Shown here: positions 14,782 to 22,500 of the stretch, one piece after another
Numbering within the stretch: the stretch's first letter is position 1
Layout of the letters: each line of letters opens with the position of its first letter
NCBI GenBank assembly: GCA_905221605.1
Contig: CAJNDS010001613.1
Coordinates: forward strand, 471,185 to 493,684
Length of the DNA stretch: 22,500 nucleotides
Source of the DNA: Symbiodinium natans
Lineage: Eukaryota; Sar; Dinophyceae; Suessiales; Symbiodiniaceae
Direction: 5' to 3'
Notes under the pieces: model-generated
The model's input: only the letters and a program-made list of their open reading frames with translations
What the model was told of the DNA's origin: nothing
Database searches by the model: none
Program-made: the position numbers and the translations under genes

Positions 14782-15034
14782 CCACCGGGAAGGCAAGCAG
14801 CTGAGCCGCGAGAATGAGATCATGGTCGCCGTGCATCGGGTCCTCTTCGCCATGACCCAGGTGGGAACCCTAAACCCTAAACCCTAAACCCCAAACCCCA
14901 AACCCTAAACCCTAAACCCTAAACCCGAAACCCAAAACCCTAAACCCGCCTCACGGTGCAAGCTCCGTAGCCCTAAACCTCTAAAGCCCGAAACCCCCAG
15001 AAACCTCAAGGAAGCCTTGAATAAATCTGAGAAG
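14782..15034 (+). CDS. Candidate two-exon segment, helical protein
   Basis: Exon 14782-14860 (GGTAG/C) encodes HREGKQLSRENEIMVAVHRV and then LFAMTQ with about 88% third-position G/C, ending CAG/GTGGGA. Exon 15011-15034 (CTCAAG/GAA) continues in phase 0 with EALNKSE; a GC donor (AA/GCTCACCC) is possible. The intron holds CCCTAAA and CCCGAAA units. Charged and probably alpha-helical. The reverse strand of the first exon is also open with splice-like edges, but with lower third-position G/C (about 68%). Confidence 0.5.
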
Positions 15035-15039
15035 CTCAC

Positions 15040-15429
15040 CCTAAACCCCAAACCCTAAACCACCCTAAACCCTAAACCCTAAACCCTAAACCCTAAACCC
15101 ACCCTAAGCCCTAAACCCTAAACCCTAAACCCTAAACCCTAAACCCTAAACCCTAAACCCTGAACCCTAAACCCTAAACCCTAAACCCTAAACCACCCTA
15201 AGCCCTAAACCATAAACCCTAAACCACCCTAAATCCTAAACCCTAAGCCGCCCTAAACCCTAAACCACCCTAAACCCGAAACCACCCTAAACCACCCTAA
15301 ACCACCCTAAACCACCCTAAACCACCCTAAACCACCCTAAACCCTCCTAAACCCTCCTAAACCCTAAACCCTAACCCTAAACCCTAAACCCTAAACCCTA
15401 AACCCTAAACCCTTAAACCCTAAACCCCA
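15040..15429. repeat. CCCTAAA array with CCACCCTAAA 10-mers
   Basis: CCCTAAA units into which AACCACCCTA 10-mers intrude, becoming a pure 10-mer run at about 15262-15345, then CCTCCTAAA and CCCTAAA again. Confidence 0.93.
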
Positions 15430-15431
15430 AG

Positions 15432-15506
15432 AAGCCCTTGCCGCCAGGCTCTGCATGACTGGCGTTTTCGCAGTTCAGGCATCTGGGGGCCGAATGTGTG
15501 ATAGGG
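15432..15506 (+). CDS. Candidate exon, unknown protein
   Basis: After CCCAAG the frame ALAARLCMTGVFAVQASGGR and then MCDR is open to G/GTCGGG (about 58% third-position G/C). A second frame (SPCRQALHDWRFR) is also open and would match the phase of 15034. Unresolved. Confidence 0.35.
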
Positions 15507-15529
15507 GTCGGGTCGATGTTTAACCAGAG

Positions 15530-15842
15530 TAACCCTAAACCCTGCCCTAAACCCTAAACCCTAAGCCCTAAACCCTAAACCCTCCTAAACCCTCAGCCCT
15601 AAAGACGATGTAGGTAAGGGTTTTGAGTCTGAGGTTAGAACTTCGGGGTTAAAGGTAGGGGGCTGATGCTGCGCACCTCTTATAAAGCAGAGCCTTACAT
15701 GACCCCTCAACCCTACGCCCTAAGTCCTATGCAAAGGAGCCAGAATTGAGAGAGCTGGGTTCAGGGTTAGGGTTTGGGTTTAGGCCCTAGGTATTCCGGG
15801 AGCTTGTGTGATCCCCAACCCTCCACTTAAAAACCCAACCTA
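15530..15842. other. Spacer with two tiny exon-like islands
   Basis: Degenerate repeat, then unique sequence. A consensus donor G/GTAAGG occurs at 15614. 15737-15758 (AAAG/GAG) reads EPELREL to G/GTTCAGGG. Both are too short to call alone. Confidence 0.4.
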
Positions 15843-15981
15843 AGAGCCCTAAACCCTAAACCCTACCCCTAAACCCTAAACCCTAAACCCTAAACCCTAA
15901 ACCCTAAACCTTAAACCCTAAACCCCAAACCCTAAACCCTAAACCCTAAACCCTAAACCCTAAACCCTAAACCCTAAACCC
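15843..15981. repeat. CCCTAAA array
   Basis: About 18 units with single CCCCTAAA, CCTTAAA and CCCCAAA variants. Confidence 0.93.
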
Positions 15982-16018
15982 CTTATATCAGGGCTTTCAT
16001 ACCCCAAGAAGCCCCCAG

Positions 16019-16110
16019 TTGCGTGCGGGCTTCGATGGAAGGCGCGCTGAACTTCGATGCTACCCCGCTGATTCTGATCACCGGGTTCACCTCTCAGAAC
16101 AAGGACAAAA
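16019..16110 (+). CDS. Candidate exon with GC donor at an array
   Basis: After CCCCAG the frame CVRASMEGALNFDATPLILI and then TGFTSQNKDK is open for 30 codons with about 77% third-position G/C; the competing frame has about 42%. It stops at A/GCCCTAAACCC, so a GC donor would put the intron start directly in the CCCTAAA array. The next island (16276-16303, PRPPPTE) would join in phase and again end at GCCCTAAA. Not recognised. Confidence 0.5.
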
Positions 16111-16111
16111 G

Positions 16112-16148
16112 CCCTAAACCCTAAACCCTAAACCCTAAACCCTAAACC

Positions 16149-16229
<81 letters not shown>

Positions 16230-16270
16230 ACCCTAAACCCTAAACCCTAAACCCTAAACCCTAAACCCTA
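16112..16270. repeat. CCCTAAA array with CCCTCAA core
   Basis: CCCTAAA units flank a block of about 12 homogeneous CCCTCAA units (16147-16230). The variant core sits inside normal units like an amplified point mutation. Confidence 0.95.
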
Positions 16271-16303
16271 AACTCAGGGCCTAGGCCGCCCCCTACAGAG
16301 GGG

Positions 16304-16512
16304 CCCTAAACCCTAAACCCTAAACCATAAACCCTACACCCTAAACCCTAAACCCCTAACCCAAAACCCAAAACCCTAAACCTGAACCCTAAACCCTAAA
16401 CCCTAAACCCTAAACCCTAAACCCTAAACCCTAAACCCTAAACCCTAAACCCTAAACCCTAAACCCTAAACCCTAAACCCTAAACCCTAAACCCTAAACC
16501 CTAAACCCTAAC
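16304..16512. repeat. CCCTAAA array
   Basis: Degenerate to about 16385, then about 18 perfect units. Confidence 0.95.
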
Positions 16513-16723
16513 TAGACCCGAAGCCCTAAAGTCATGAGCCCCAAATAGCACAAACATGAGCCCCGAACAACCCGAAGATTCCAGAATCACCCCTAAACAG
16601 CCCTAGATAACCCGGAGCTGTGAAGTTTTAGGGCCCTCGAATCCCTAAACCCTAAACCCTAAACCCTAAACCCTGAACCCTGAACCCTAAACCCTAAACC
16701 CTAAACTTTTACCCCCCACGCAG
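16513..16723. other. Spacer and short CCCTAAA array
   Basis: Unique A/C-rich sequence in which CATGAGCCCC recurs (16534, 16555), then CCCTAAA at 16642-16706 and a pyrimidine-rich tract ending ACGCAG. No gene called. Confidence 0.5.
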
Positions 16724-16763
16724 GTTTGGAGGGACCTCTGGGCTTTGGGACCTAGGGGCTGGG
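16724..16763 (+). CDS. Candidate exon, Trp-rich
   Basis: After CCCCCCACGCAG the frame VWRDLWALGPRGW is open (about 69% third-position G/C) to G/GTATTT. Preceded by a good pyrimidine tract. Product not recognised. Confidence 0.4.
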
Positions 16764-16801
16764 GTATTTTTGCTGTTCAGGGTTCAGAAGGGCCTCCGCC
16801 A

Positions 16802-17015
16802 ACCTAAACCCTAAACCCTAAACCCTAAACCCTAAACCCTAAACCCTAAACCCTAAACCCTAAACCCTAAACCCTAAAGCCTAAACCCTAAACCCTAAAC
16901 CCTAAACCCTAAACCCTGAACCCTGAACCCTGAACCCCAAACCTGAAACCCTAAACCCTAAACCCTAAACCCCAAACCCGAAACCCTAAACCCCAAACCC
17001 TAAACCCCAAACCCA
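16802..17015. repeat. CCCTAAA array
   Basis: About 16 perfect units, then CCCTGAA and CCCCAAA variants. Confidence 0.94.
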
Positions 17016-17025
17016 ACGTATCCGG

Positions 17026-17088
17026 ATGTCGTTTCGGGCTGAGCCCCTCGCCCTGAGGCCAAAGAGCAGCCTCGGGTGCCGGGGAGGG
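17026..17088 (+). CDS. Candidate first exon, unknown protein
   Basis: An ATG opens 21 codons (MSFRAEPLALRPKSSLGCRG, then G) with about 76% third-position G/C, ending GGG/GTTTAGGG. No acceptor is needed upstream, so it could be a start exon. Downstream partner exons were not identified. Confidence 0.4.
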
Positions 17089-17545
17089 GTTTAGGGTTTA
17101 GGGTTTCGGGTTTGGGGTTTAGGGTTTAGGGTTTAGGGTTTAGGTGGGGGGGGGGGGGGTTGCGCATTTCTGTTTGTTTGCCTGTTTGCCTGGGGGTGGG
17201 GGGGGGGTTCCAAGGAACCAAGCCCTGAACTCTCAACCCAAAGGCTAAGAAAGTACAAAGGAAATCGGAATAATTGCGAATAGCATTCCCTTATGGTCTC
17301 TGTAGAATTGTTCGATAACAGCCCCCCCCCCCCCAAAACCCTACTGTAATCCTTAAGGCCCTATATCAGGGTCTTTTTAGGGTTTGGGGGCTCTTGGGGG
17401 CTTGGTTTAGGCCTTGCTTCCCTAAACCCTAAACCCTCAAACCTCAACCCTAAACCCTCAACCCTCAACCCTAAACCCTAAACCCTAAACCCTAAAGCCT
17501 AAACCCTAAACCCTAAACCCTAAACCCTAAATCCTAAACCCTAGC
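17089..17545. other. TTTAGGG array, homopolymers and spacer
   Basis: TTTAGGG units (17089-17141) run into a G-run; G- and C-runs bracket an A/T-richer stretch (17160-17322) that includes GGTTCC/GGAACC as a small palindrome. CCCTAAA/CCCTCAA units follow at 17420-17542. The minus-strand frame over 17133-17336 is built on homopolymers and is not called. Confidence 0.6.
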
Positions 17546-17556
17546 TTTTCCCCGCC

Positions 17557-19508
17557 ATGCTTCGTGTGGATGTAGTCTTCATGAGCGGCCGCAGTGCGGC
17601 GGTCGAGCTGCCCGAGTCTTCTTCCGTGGCTTACTGGTGGTTAGTAGCGAATGAGGGGATGAGGTACCCTGTAGAATCTCTTAAAGGGTATATATTTGTG
17701 TATATCTGTCGTGGGATATAGGGAACCTCATTCCCAAGCCCTAACCCCTAAACCCAAAACCCAAAACCCAAAACCCTAAACCCTAAACCCTAAACCCCGT
17801 TTTCCTACCAAGGTGGATGAGCTGCGACTCCAGGCGCAACAAAAGCTCGACACGCTCAACAGCTGGCTCTTCACCTCCAGCGGGGCCCGGCTCGTAGGCA
17901 GTGCCTCCTTACGTGAGGCAGGCCTCAGAACGGGAGACCTCCTGACGATGCACGTGCCGCCGATGCTTGTGGCGGCCTCCATTGGAGCATTTGCAGCTGG
18001 GACCGGCGACGGTTCGCTGGTGTGCTGGGGCGACCCCGACTTGGGGGGAGACTGTAGCAGTGTCCGTCAGAGCTTGAAGAATCCGGGGGTAGGTTAGAAC
18101 AAAGTTTGTGATTTTTGCTACCCTTACATCCCTATATAATCCTTATAAAGCCATAAAAGTTTGATTGTTATGGTGCCCCCAAACCTACCCAAGGAATGTG
18201 GAGCACGTCCGATCCTCGAGTGGAGCATTTGCCGCCATCTTGGCCGATGGCACGCTCGTGAGTTGGGGGAATTCAGATCGGGGAGGTGATAGCAGCCGCG
18301 TGCAGGAGAAGCTGAGGAATGTGCAGCAGGTCTCCTCCACTCAATCTGCTTTTGCTGCCATTGTGGCCGGTGGCCTTGTGGTGACCTGGGGTAGTGCCTA
18401 CTTCGGCGGGGATTGCAAAAGCGTCCAGGACCGGCTAATAGAAGTGACGGAGATACAAGCTTCTAATGGGGCCTTCGCCGCAATCCTCGCCAGTGGGTCC
18501 GTCGTGACCTGGGGTGATCCTGACAGGGGCGGTAACAGCCAAGCTGTGCAGGCGCAGTTGAGGAATGTATGCCAGATCCAAGCCACGGGATACGCCTTTG
18601 CCGCCATCCGGGCTGATGGATGCGTGGTGACCTGGGGCAATGCACACTTTGGAGGGGACAGCAGTGCTGTTCAGGAGAGGCTGAAGAGTGCGAAGCAGAT
18701 CCAGGGGGCCAACTATGCCTTTGCGGCGGTTCTGGCAGATGGATCCGTGGAGGCGTGGGGGGCCAGCGATCTTGGTGGCGACTGCGCTGCCGTCAAGCAG
18801 GAGCTGAAGGGCGTGGCGCAAATCCAGGCCTCCAGCCGAGCCTTCGCGGCCATCCTGGCCGACGGTTCCTTGGTAGGACTTTTACTGCACCTTTATGACT
18901 TTATGAGTTTTGGGGTTCCTCTAATTTCATATGAAGGGAGCTAAAAGTTGATTTCTTTATTTGGGGGGATTGAAGAGCCCCTAAACTAAGGTTCGGTGGT
19001 GTGCTGGGGCAGTGCGATCCGGGGTGGAGACAGCAGTGGGGTGCAGGACCAACTCAGGAATGTGCAACGGGTCCAAGCTAACCAGGCGGCCTTTGCTGCG
19101 ATCCGAGTCGATGGATCTGTTGTGACATGGGGCCATCCGGCATATGGTGGAGACAGCCGGAAAGTCCAGGGCCAGCTGACGGCTGTACAGCACATCCAGG
19201 CGTCCGAGGTGGCCTTTGCAGCTATTCGAGCCTGTGGGTCTGTGGTCGCTTGGGGTCATGCAGACTTTGGGGGCGATTGCAGCAGTGTGCAAGACCAGCT
19301 GCAGGATGTGCAGCATGTGCAGAAGACCGACGGCGCTTTTGCCGCGGTGCTCAGGGACGGATCTCTGGTGACCTGGGGCAGCGCGGCTTGCGGTGGTGGT
19401 GGCATGGAAAAAGACTCTGCTGCGCCAAGACCACTCTCCCTCTCCCTCTCTCTCTCCCTCTCCCTCTCCCTCTCCCTCTCTCTCTGTCTCACAGCTCGGG
19501 GCCATTAG
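17557..19508 (+). CDS. Ubiquitin-like / RCC1-like repeat protein, four exons
   Basis: Exons 17557-17625, 17813-18078, 18194-18864 and 18991-19508 join in phase to 507 codons plus TAG. Residues 1-71 resemble a ubiquitin fold (starts MLRVDVVFMSG; the last strand is RTGDLLTMHV). Residues from about 72 hold ten ~41-residue repeats with core AFAAILADGSVVTWG, then GGDSS.VQ..L.NV: nine complete, and a tenth cut after WGSAACGG. This is an RCC1/HERC-like beta-propeller signature, with units shorter than classic RCC1 (~50). A protein-binding or ubiquitin-pathway scaffold role is inference only. Start: the ATG matches Met1 of ubiquitin, and an AG 14 bases upstream could be a trans- or cis-splice acceptor. 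The last ~35 residues are Ser/Leu from a (CT)n tract, so the C-terminus looks disrupted or mis-modelled. Confidence 0.85.
17626..17812 (+). other. Intron 1 (GT-AG) with hairpin and CCCTAAA tract
   Basis: 187 bases, GTGGCT...TACCAAG. Joining SSS to VDEL restores the ubiquitin-like fold. GTGG occurs at the intron start and again at the start of the next exon. The left part holds the hairpin element 17655-17735; the right part (17740-17798) is CCCTAAA/CCCAAAA repeat reaching to within about 15 bases of the acceptor. This is the best proof in the window that telomere-like repeat sits inside a real intron. Confidence 0.85.
17655..17735. mobile_element. Hairpin (TIR) element in intron 1
   Basis: GGGGATGAGGTACCCT on the left and AGGGAACCTCATTCCC on the right are inverted copies (14 of 16). 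The interior (GTAGAATCTCTTAAAGGGTA) matches the element at 13047-13151. About 81 bp, no coding capacity. Confidence 0.65.
18079..18193 (+). other. Intron 2, non-canonical GA-AG
   Basis: 115 bases. Repeat-to-repeat homology (LK/NVEHV) demands that the exon end at TTGAA and resume at GAATGTG. No GT donor keeps the frame, so the intron starts GAATCC and ends CCCAAG. GAAT stands at both edges. Inverted ends GGGTAGGTT (18087) and AACCTACCC (18182-18190) match 9 of 9, like an introner element. Confidence 0.75.
18865..18990 (+). other. Intron 3 (GT-AG)
   Basis: 126 bases, GTTCCTTGG...CCTAAACTAAG. The split codon gives DG/SVVCWG, restoring repeat seven. GTTC occurs at both edges. A more obvious donor, GTAGGA (18873), would break the frame. 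The 3' end carries a single CCCCTAAAC telomere-like unit just before ACTAAG. Confidence 0.8.
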
Positions 19509-19523
19509 GTTGCCTCGGCATGG
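19401..19523. other. CT-rich insertion in the last repeat
   Basis: GGCATGG occurs at 19401-19407 and at 19517-19523. Between them lies 116 bp dominated by a (CTCTCC)n/(CT)n tract (19436-19490). Removing one copy plus the insert would leave the frame open to a TAG at 19580 with a non-repetitive tail (MVIAFSSSRSLFLRCIFGTL). The insert edges do not end in AG, so it is not an obvious intron. Confidence 0.5.
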
Positions 19524-19672
19524 TGATAGCATTTAGCAGCAGCCGTAGCCTCTTCCTGAGGTGCATTTTCGGAACCCTCTAGACTCTAGACCCTTCCCAA
19601 AACCCGAGGTCCTAAACCCTGAACCCCGGATTTGCCACGTAGTGAAAAACGTTTAGGGCCTAGGGCGTTGAG
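19524..19672. other. Spacer downstream of the repeat-protein gene
   Basis: About 150 bp with a few degenerate CCCTAAAC/TTTAGGG units near 19610-19660. No polyadenylation signal was recognised. Confidence 0.5.
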
Positions 19673-19730
19673 GACCGGCGCCCCGGCTTCTTCGACGGAA
19701 CCGTGAGCTGGGCTGCCTATGCGGCTCGCA
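19673..19730 (+). CDS. Candidate exon, unknown protein
   Basis: After GTTGAG the frame DRRPGFFDGTVSWAAYAAR is open (about 73% third-position G/C) to A/GTGTCTTAGG. It does not continue the RCC1-like repeats, so it probably belongs to another transcript. Not recognised. Confidence 0.4.
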
Positions 19731-19747
19731 GTGTCTTAGGGGGCTGA

Positions 19748-19890
19748 TGGGTGGTTTAGGGGTGGTCTAGGATGGTTTAGGATTGTTGAGGATGGTGTAC
19801 TTTGGTTTAGGATGGTTTAGGGTGGTTTAGGATGGTGTAGGATGGTTCAACATGGTGTAGGATCGTTTAGGATGGTTTAGGATAGTTTAG
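19748..19890. repeat. GGATGGTTTA 10-mer array
   Basis: About 14 imperfect copies of GGATGGTTTA. Apart from one A/G difference it is the reverse complement of the CCACCCTAAA 10-mers at 15190-15345 (TTTAGGGTGG). Confidence 0.9.
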
Positions 19891-20055
19891 GGTTTGGTTT
19901 TGGATTTAGGGGCTTAGGGTTTAGGGCGGGGGGGGGGGGGGGGGGTTGGGGGCTTAGGGCTTTAGGATGTTAGGGGTTTAGGGTTCAGGTGTTTAGGGGT
20001 TTGGGGTTGGGGGCTTAGGTTAATCATAGTCTAGCAGAATGTATGATATCATACT
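19891..20055. repeat. Degenerate TTTAGGG with an 18-G run
   Basis: TTTAGGG and TTTGGGG units around a poly-G run at 19928-19945, passing into AT-rich sequence after about 20025. Confidence 0.85.
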
Positions 20056-20462
20056 ATGATGTATATATATATATATATGTACATTTATATGTATATTTCA
20101 TATTTATTCTCTGTTTCACTACATTAATTTCGTTGCATTACATTATATGATATGATATTATGTTATACGGTGTTATATCAGATTATGTTGTGTTATGCTA
20201 TGTTATATTATATTACACTATAGTATAAATACTTTATATTGTATAAGATAGTCCATTCTCAGCGTGTTGTGGATCACGCTCCGAATGCTCGTGCGGCCCG
20301 TGAGTTTTGTGTAAAAGCATGAATAGAGTTTGTACGTAATGTGTGTATATATATATATATGTATATTCACACATACATGTTTGCACATTATTCCAAACAT
20401 GTATATCTGTATGTATATATATATATAAAATATGTATATATATATATACTATATATATACAC

Positions 20463-20493
<31 letters not shown>

Positions 20494-20514
20494 TGTGCGT
20501 GTGTGTGTGTGTAC
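20056..20514. repeat. AT-rich (TA)n/(TATG)n/(TG)n region
   Basis: Several (TA)n runs (20061, 20347, 20417, 20469) and TATG/TTATA-rich sequence, ending in a (GT)n run at 20496-20511. Frames here give only Tyr/Ile low-complexity peptides. Confidence 0.9.
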
Positions 20515-20517
20515 ATG

Positions 20518-20649
<132 letters not shown>

Positions 20650-20671
20650 GGTGCTGAGTAGAAGAAAAGGA

Positions 20672-20691
20672 AGCGAAGAAGAAGAAGAAGA

Positions 20692-20737
<46 letters not shown>

Positions 20738-21070
20738 AGAAGAAGAAGAAGAAGAAGAAGAAGAAGAAGAAGAAGAAGAAGAAGAAGAAGAAGAAGAAGA
20801 AGAAGAAGAAGAAGAAGAAGAAGAAGAAGAATAAGAATAATAAGAATAAGAATAATAATAATAAGAAGACGACGAAGAAGAAGAAGAATAAGAAGAAGAA
20901 GAAGAATAAGAAGAATGATATTAAGAAGAAGCAGAAGAAGCTTAAGCTTAAGAATATTCGAATAATAATAATAAGAAGAAGAATAAGAATTGTAGTAAGA
21001 AGAACAAGAAGAAGAGAGAGCGAGAGAGCGAGAGAGCGCGACAGCGCGAGAGCGAGAGAGCGAGCGAGAG
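20672..21070. repeat. (GAA)n microsatellite passing into GAGAGC
   Basis: A nearly pure (GAA)n tract to about 20830, GAATAA/AAGAAT variants to 21005, then GAGAGCGAGAGC. Together with the (GA)n tract, the plus strand is almost all purine for over 500 bp. Confidence 0.95.
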
Positions 21071-21107
21071 CCAAGAATCCTCACTTCTCAAGTCCCGCTC
21101 CCCAGAA

Positions 21108-21403
21108 GTGACCCTAAACCCTAAATTCTTAAACCCTAAGCCCTAAACCCTAAATTCTTAAACCCGAAGCCCTAAACCCTAAACTCTAAACCCTAAACCT
21201 TAAATCCTACCCAACCCTAAAGCCTAAAGCCTAAAGCCTAAAGCCTAAAGCCTAAAGCCTAAAGCCTAAAGCTTAAAGCTTAAAGTTTAAATCCTAAACC
21301 CTAAACCCTAAACCCTAAACCCTAAACCCTAAACCCTAAACCCTAAACCCTAAACCCTAAACCCTAAACCCTAAACCCTAAACCCTAAACCCTAAACCCT
21401 AAA
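21108..21403. repeat. CCCTAAA with a CCTAAAG block
   Basis: Degenerate CCCTAAA (21111-21215), then a homogeneous CCTAAAG 7-mer block of about ten units (21215-21285, last units CTTAAAG), then about 15 perfect CCCTAAA units (21297-21403). Confidence 0.94.
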
Positions 21404-21438
21404 CCCAAACAAAATGGAAACAAAGATGGAAGGCTACA
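21404..21438. repeat. Array-edge segment shared with 2654-2688
   Basis: Second copy of the 35-bp array-edge sequence, with CAAAATGG in place of CAGAATGG. It lies 13 bases before the proposed exon at 21451, so in this copy it would be the 3' end of an intron. Confidence 0.85.
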
Positions 21439-21450
21439 AGCCCTCAAAAG

Positions 21451-22447
21451 GTCTCAGAGGCAAAGCTGGCGCGCGTCGTCTTCGTCGCAGACTCCTCCTT
21501 CGGTGAGCCGTCCATCCTGAGCCACCTGAAGGTGGGTTTAGGGTTTAGGGTTTGGGGTTTAGGGTTTAGGGTTTAGGGTTTAGGGTTTGGGGTTTAGGGT
21601 TTAGGGTTCAGGGTTTGGGGTTTAGGGTTTAGGGTTTAGGGTTTGGGGTTTAGGTTTTGGGGTTTAGGGTTTGGGGTTTGGGGTTTAGGGTTTGGGGTTT
21701 GGGGTTTGAGGTTAGAGGTTTAGGGTTTGAGGTTTTGGGGTTTGAGGTTTAGGGTTTGGGGTTTGAGGTTTAGGGGTTTAGGGCTTGGGGTTTGGGGTTT
21801 AGGGTTCGGGGTCTAGGGTTTGAGGTTTAGGGCTCAGGGATTAGGGGTTGGGTTTAGGGCTTGGGGTTTGGGGTTTGGGGTTCAGGGGTTAGGGTTTGGG
21901 GTTTGCAGTTTAGGGTTTAGGGTTTAGGGCATTTTTTCAGAGTTCAGGAGCTAGGAAGTTTTGGAGCCTTTCTGGGTCCGACGCTCAGTGCTCGTTGCTT
22001 CAGCTTCAGATCGTAGGGCTAACTTCGAATAGCGGTTTAGGGTTAGGGTTTAGGGTTTAGGGTTTAGGGTTTAGGGTTTAGGGTTTAGGGTTTAGGGTTT
22101 AGGGTTTAGGGTTTAGGGTTTAGGGTTTAGGGGTTTATGCTTTCAGGGCATGGTTTGGGGGCTGAGGATCGTGTTGAAAAAGCACAACTAGGTAGGCCCT
22201 TGGGACATTTTAAAATTTCCCTTATTTGGGTTTAAGAGGATCATATTCAGGAATATTTTTCAGAGGGCTTTAAGGGCCAACCTAGATAACCCTAAACCCT
22301 AAACCCTAAACCCTAAACCGTAAACCCTAAGCCATTTCCGCTCTAAGTGCTTGTGAAACCCAAGAGAGCGCGAGAGATGCCCGGAGAGGCCCGGGGGGGG
22401 AAGCCGAACAGTGCAGGGAGCTGGAGAACGAGTGCCCTGAACTTTAA
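21451..22447 (+). CDS. Candidate four-exon 3' gene end with array introns
   Basis: Exon 21451-21531 (AAAAG/GTC) encodes VSEAKLARVVFVADSSFGEP and then SILSHLK, about 85% third-position G/C, donor AAG/GTGGGT. Exon 21941-22034 (TTTTTTCAG/AGT) encodes SSGARKFWSLSGSDAQCSLL and continues to G/GTTTAGGG. Exon 22147-22191 (TTTCAG/GG) encodes HGLGAEDRVEKAQL. Exon 22365-22447 (CCCAAG/AG) encodes SARDARRGPGG, then EAEQCRELENECPEL, and a TAA. Phases agree at all three joins (0/0, 1/1, 1/1) and all introns are GT-AG. Intron 1 (409 bp) and intron 2 (112 bp) are almost wholly TTTAGGG/TTTGGGG; intron 3 holds a hairpin element and CCCTAAA units. The second exon has other open frames. The upstream end is not found. 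No family recognised. Confidence 0.5.
22188..22285. mobile_element. Hairpin (TIR) element in a proposed intron
   Basis: CTAGGTAGGCCCTT on the left and AAGGGCCAACCTAG on the right are inverted copies (13 of 14). 98 bp, AT-richer inside. Its left end overlaps the donor G/GTAGGCCC, the same relation as in the element at 9175. Confidence 0.6.
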
Positions 22448-22448
22448 G

Positions 22449-22488
22449 CCCTAAACCCTAAACCCTAAACCCTAAACCCTAAACCCTA
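22449..22488. repeat. CCCTAAA array at window edge
   Basis: About six CCCTAAA units beginning two bases after the proposed stop codon. Confidence 0.9.
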
Positions 22489-22500
22489 CACCGCCTACAC

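Noticed and set aside
14782-14860. Minus-strand exon reading HLGHGEEDPMHGDHDLILA
   Set aside because: Good splice-like edges, but the plus-strand frame has clearly higher third-position G/C (about 88% against 68%).
18398-19532. Minus-strand frames opposite the repeat-protein gene
   Set aside because: Antisense shadows of the RCC1-like repeats; the plus-strand repeat homology explains the region fully.

Overview
ORGANISM. The window reads as nuclear DNA of a dinoflagellate, probably Symbiodiniaceae or a relative. Three things point there. (1) The TTTAGGG/CCCTAAA telomere-type repeat is scattered along the whole 22.5 kb in both orientations. (2) The one securely readable gene (17557-19508, +) encodes a ubiquitin-like head followed by ten ~41-residue RCC1-like repeats, an architecture I associate with dinoflagellate gene models. 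(3) That gene needs a GA-AG intron and has 4-base direct repeats at all three intron edges, both known dinoflagellate traits. No bacterial operon, rRNA, tRNA, CRISPR array or viral gene was seen.

LAYOUT. About half of the window is telomere-like repeat or its variants: CCCTAAA, TTTAGGGG, CCCTCAA, and 10-mers such as CCACCCTAAA. Other blocks are a 46-bp satellite (11444-12337), short hairpin (terminal-inverted-repeat) elements, and a microsatellite cluster (TA)n-(GA)n-(GAA)n at 20056-21070. Between the arrays lie 20-140 bp unique islands of higher GC. Many have an AG at the left edge, a GT or GC at the right edge, and one frame that is open with about 65-90% G or C at third codon positions (hand counts). 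I read many of these as short exons whose introns are largely telomere-like arrays.

GENES. The secure gene is 507 codons in four exons, and its first intron carries a CCCTAAA tract. Several island chains stay in phase: 1373-1551; 3397-3776; 4287-4506; 4631-5625; 8232-8627; 10513-11138; 13013-13220; 14782-15034; and 21451-22447, which ends in a stop. One good exon lies on the minus strand (12362-12406). None of these candidates has a family I recognise, so no function is given.

LIMITS. A 30-codon GC-rich island is often open in several frames and on both strands, so single-island calls are weak. Phase agreement and third-position GC are the main arguments. Transcript mapping would settle them. 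Arrays, spacers and element edges were read by eye, and boundaries may be off by a few bases.
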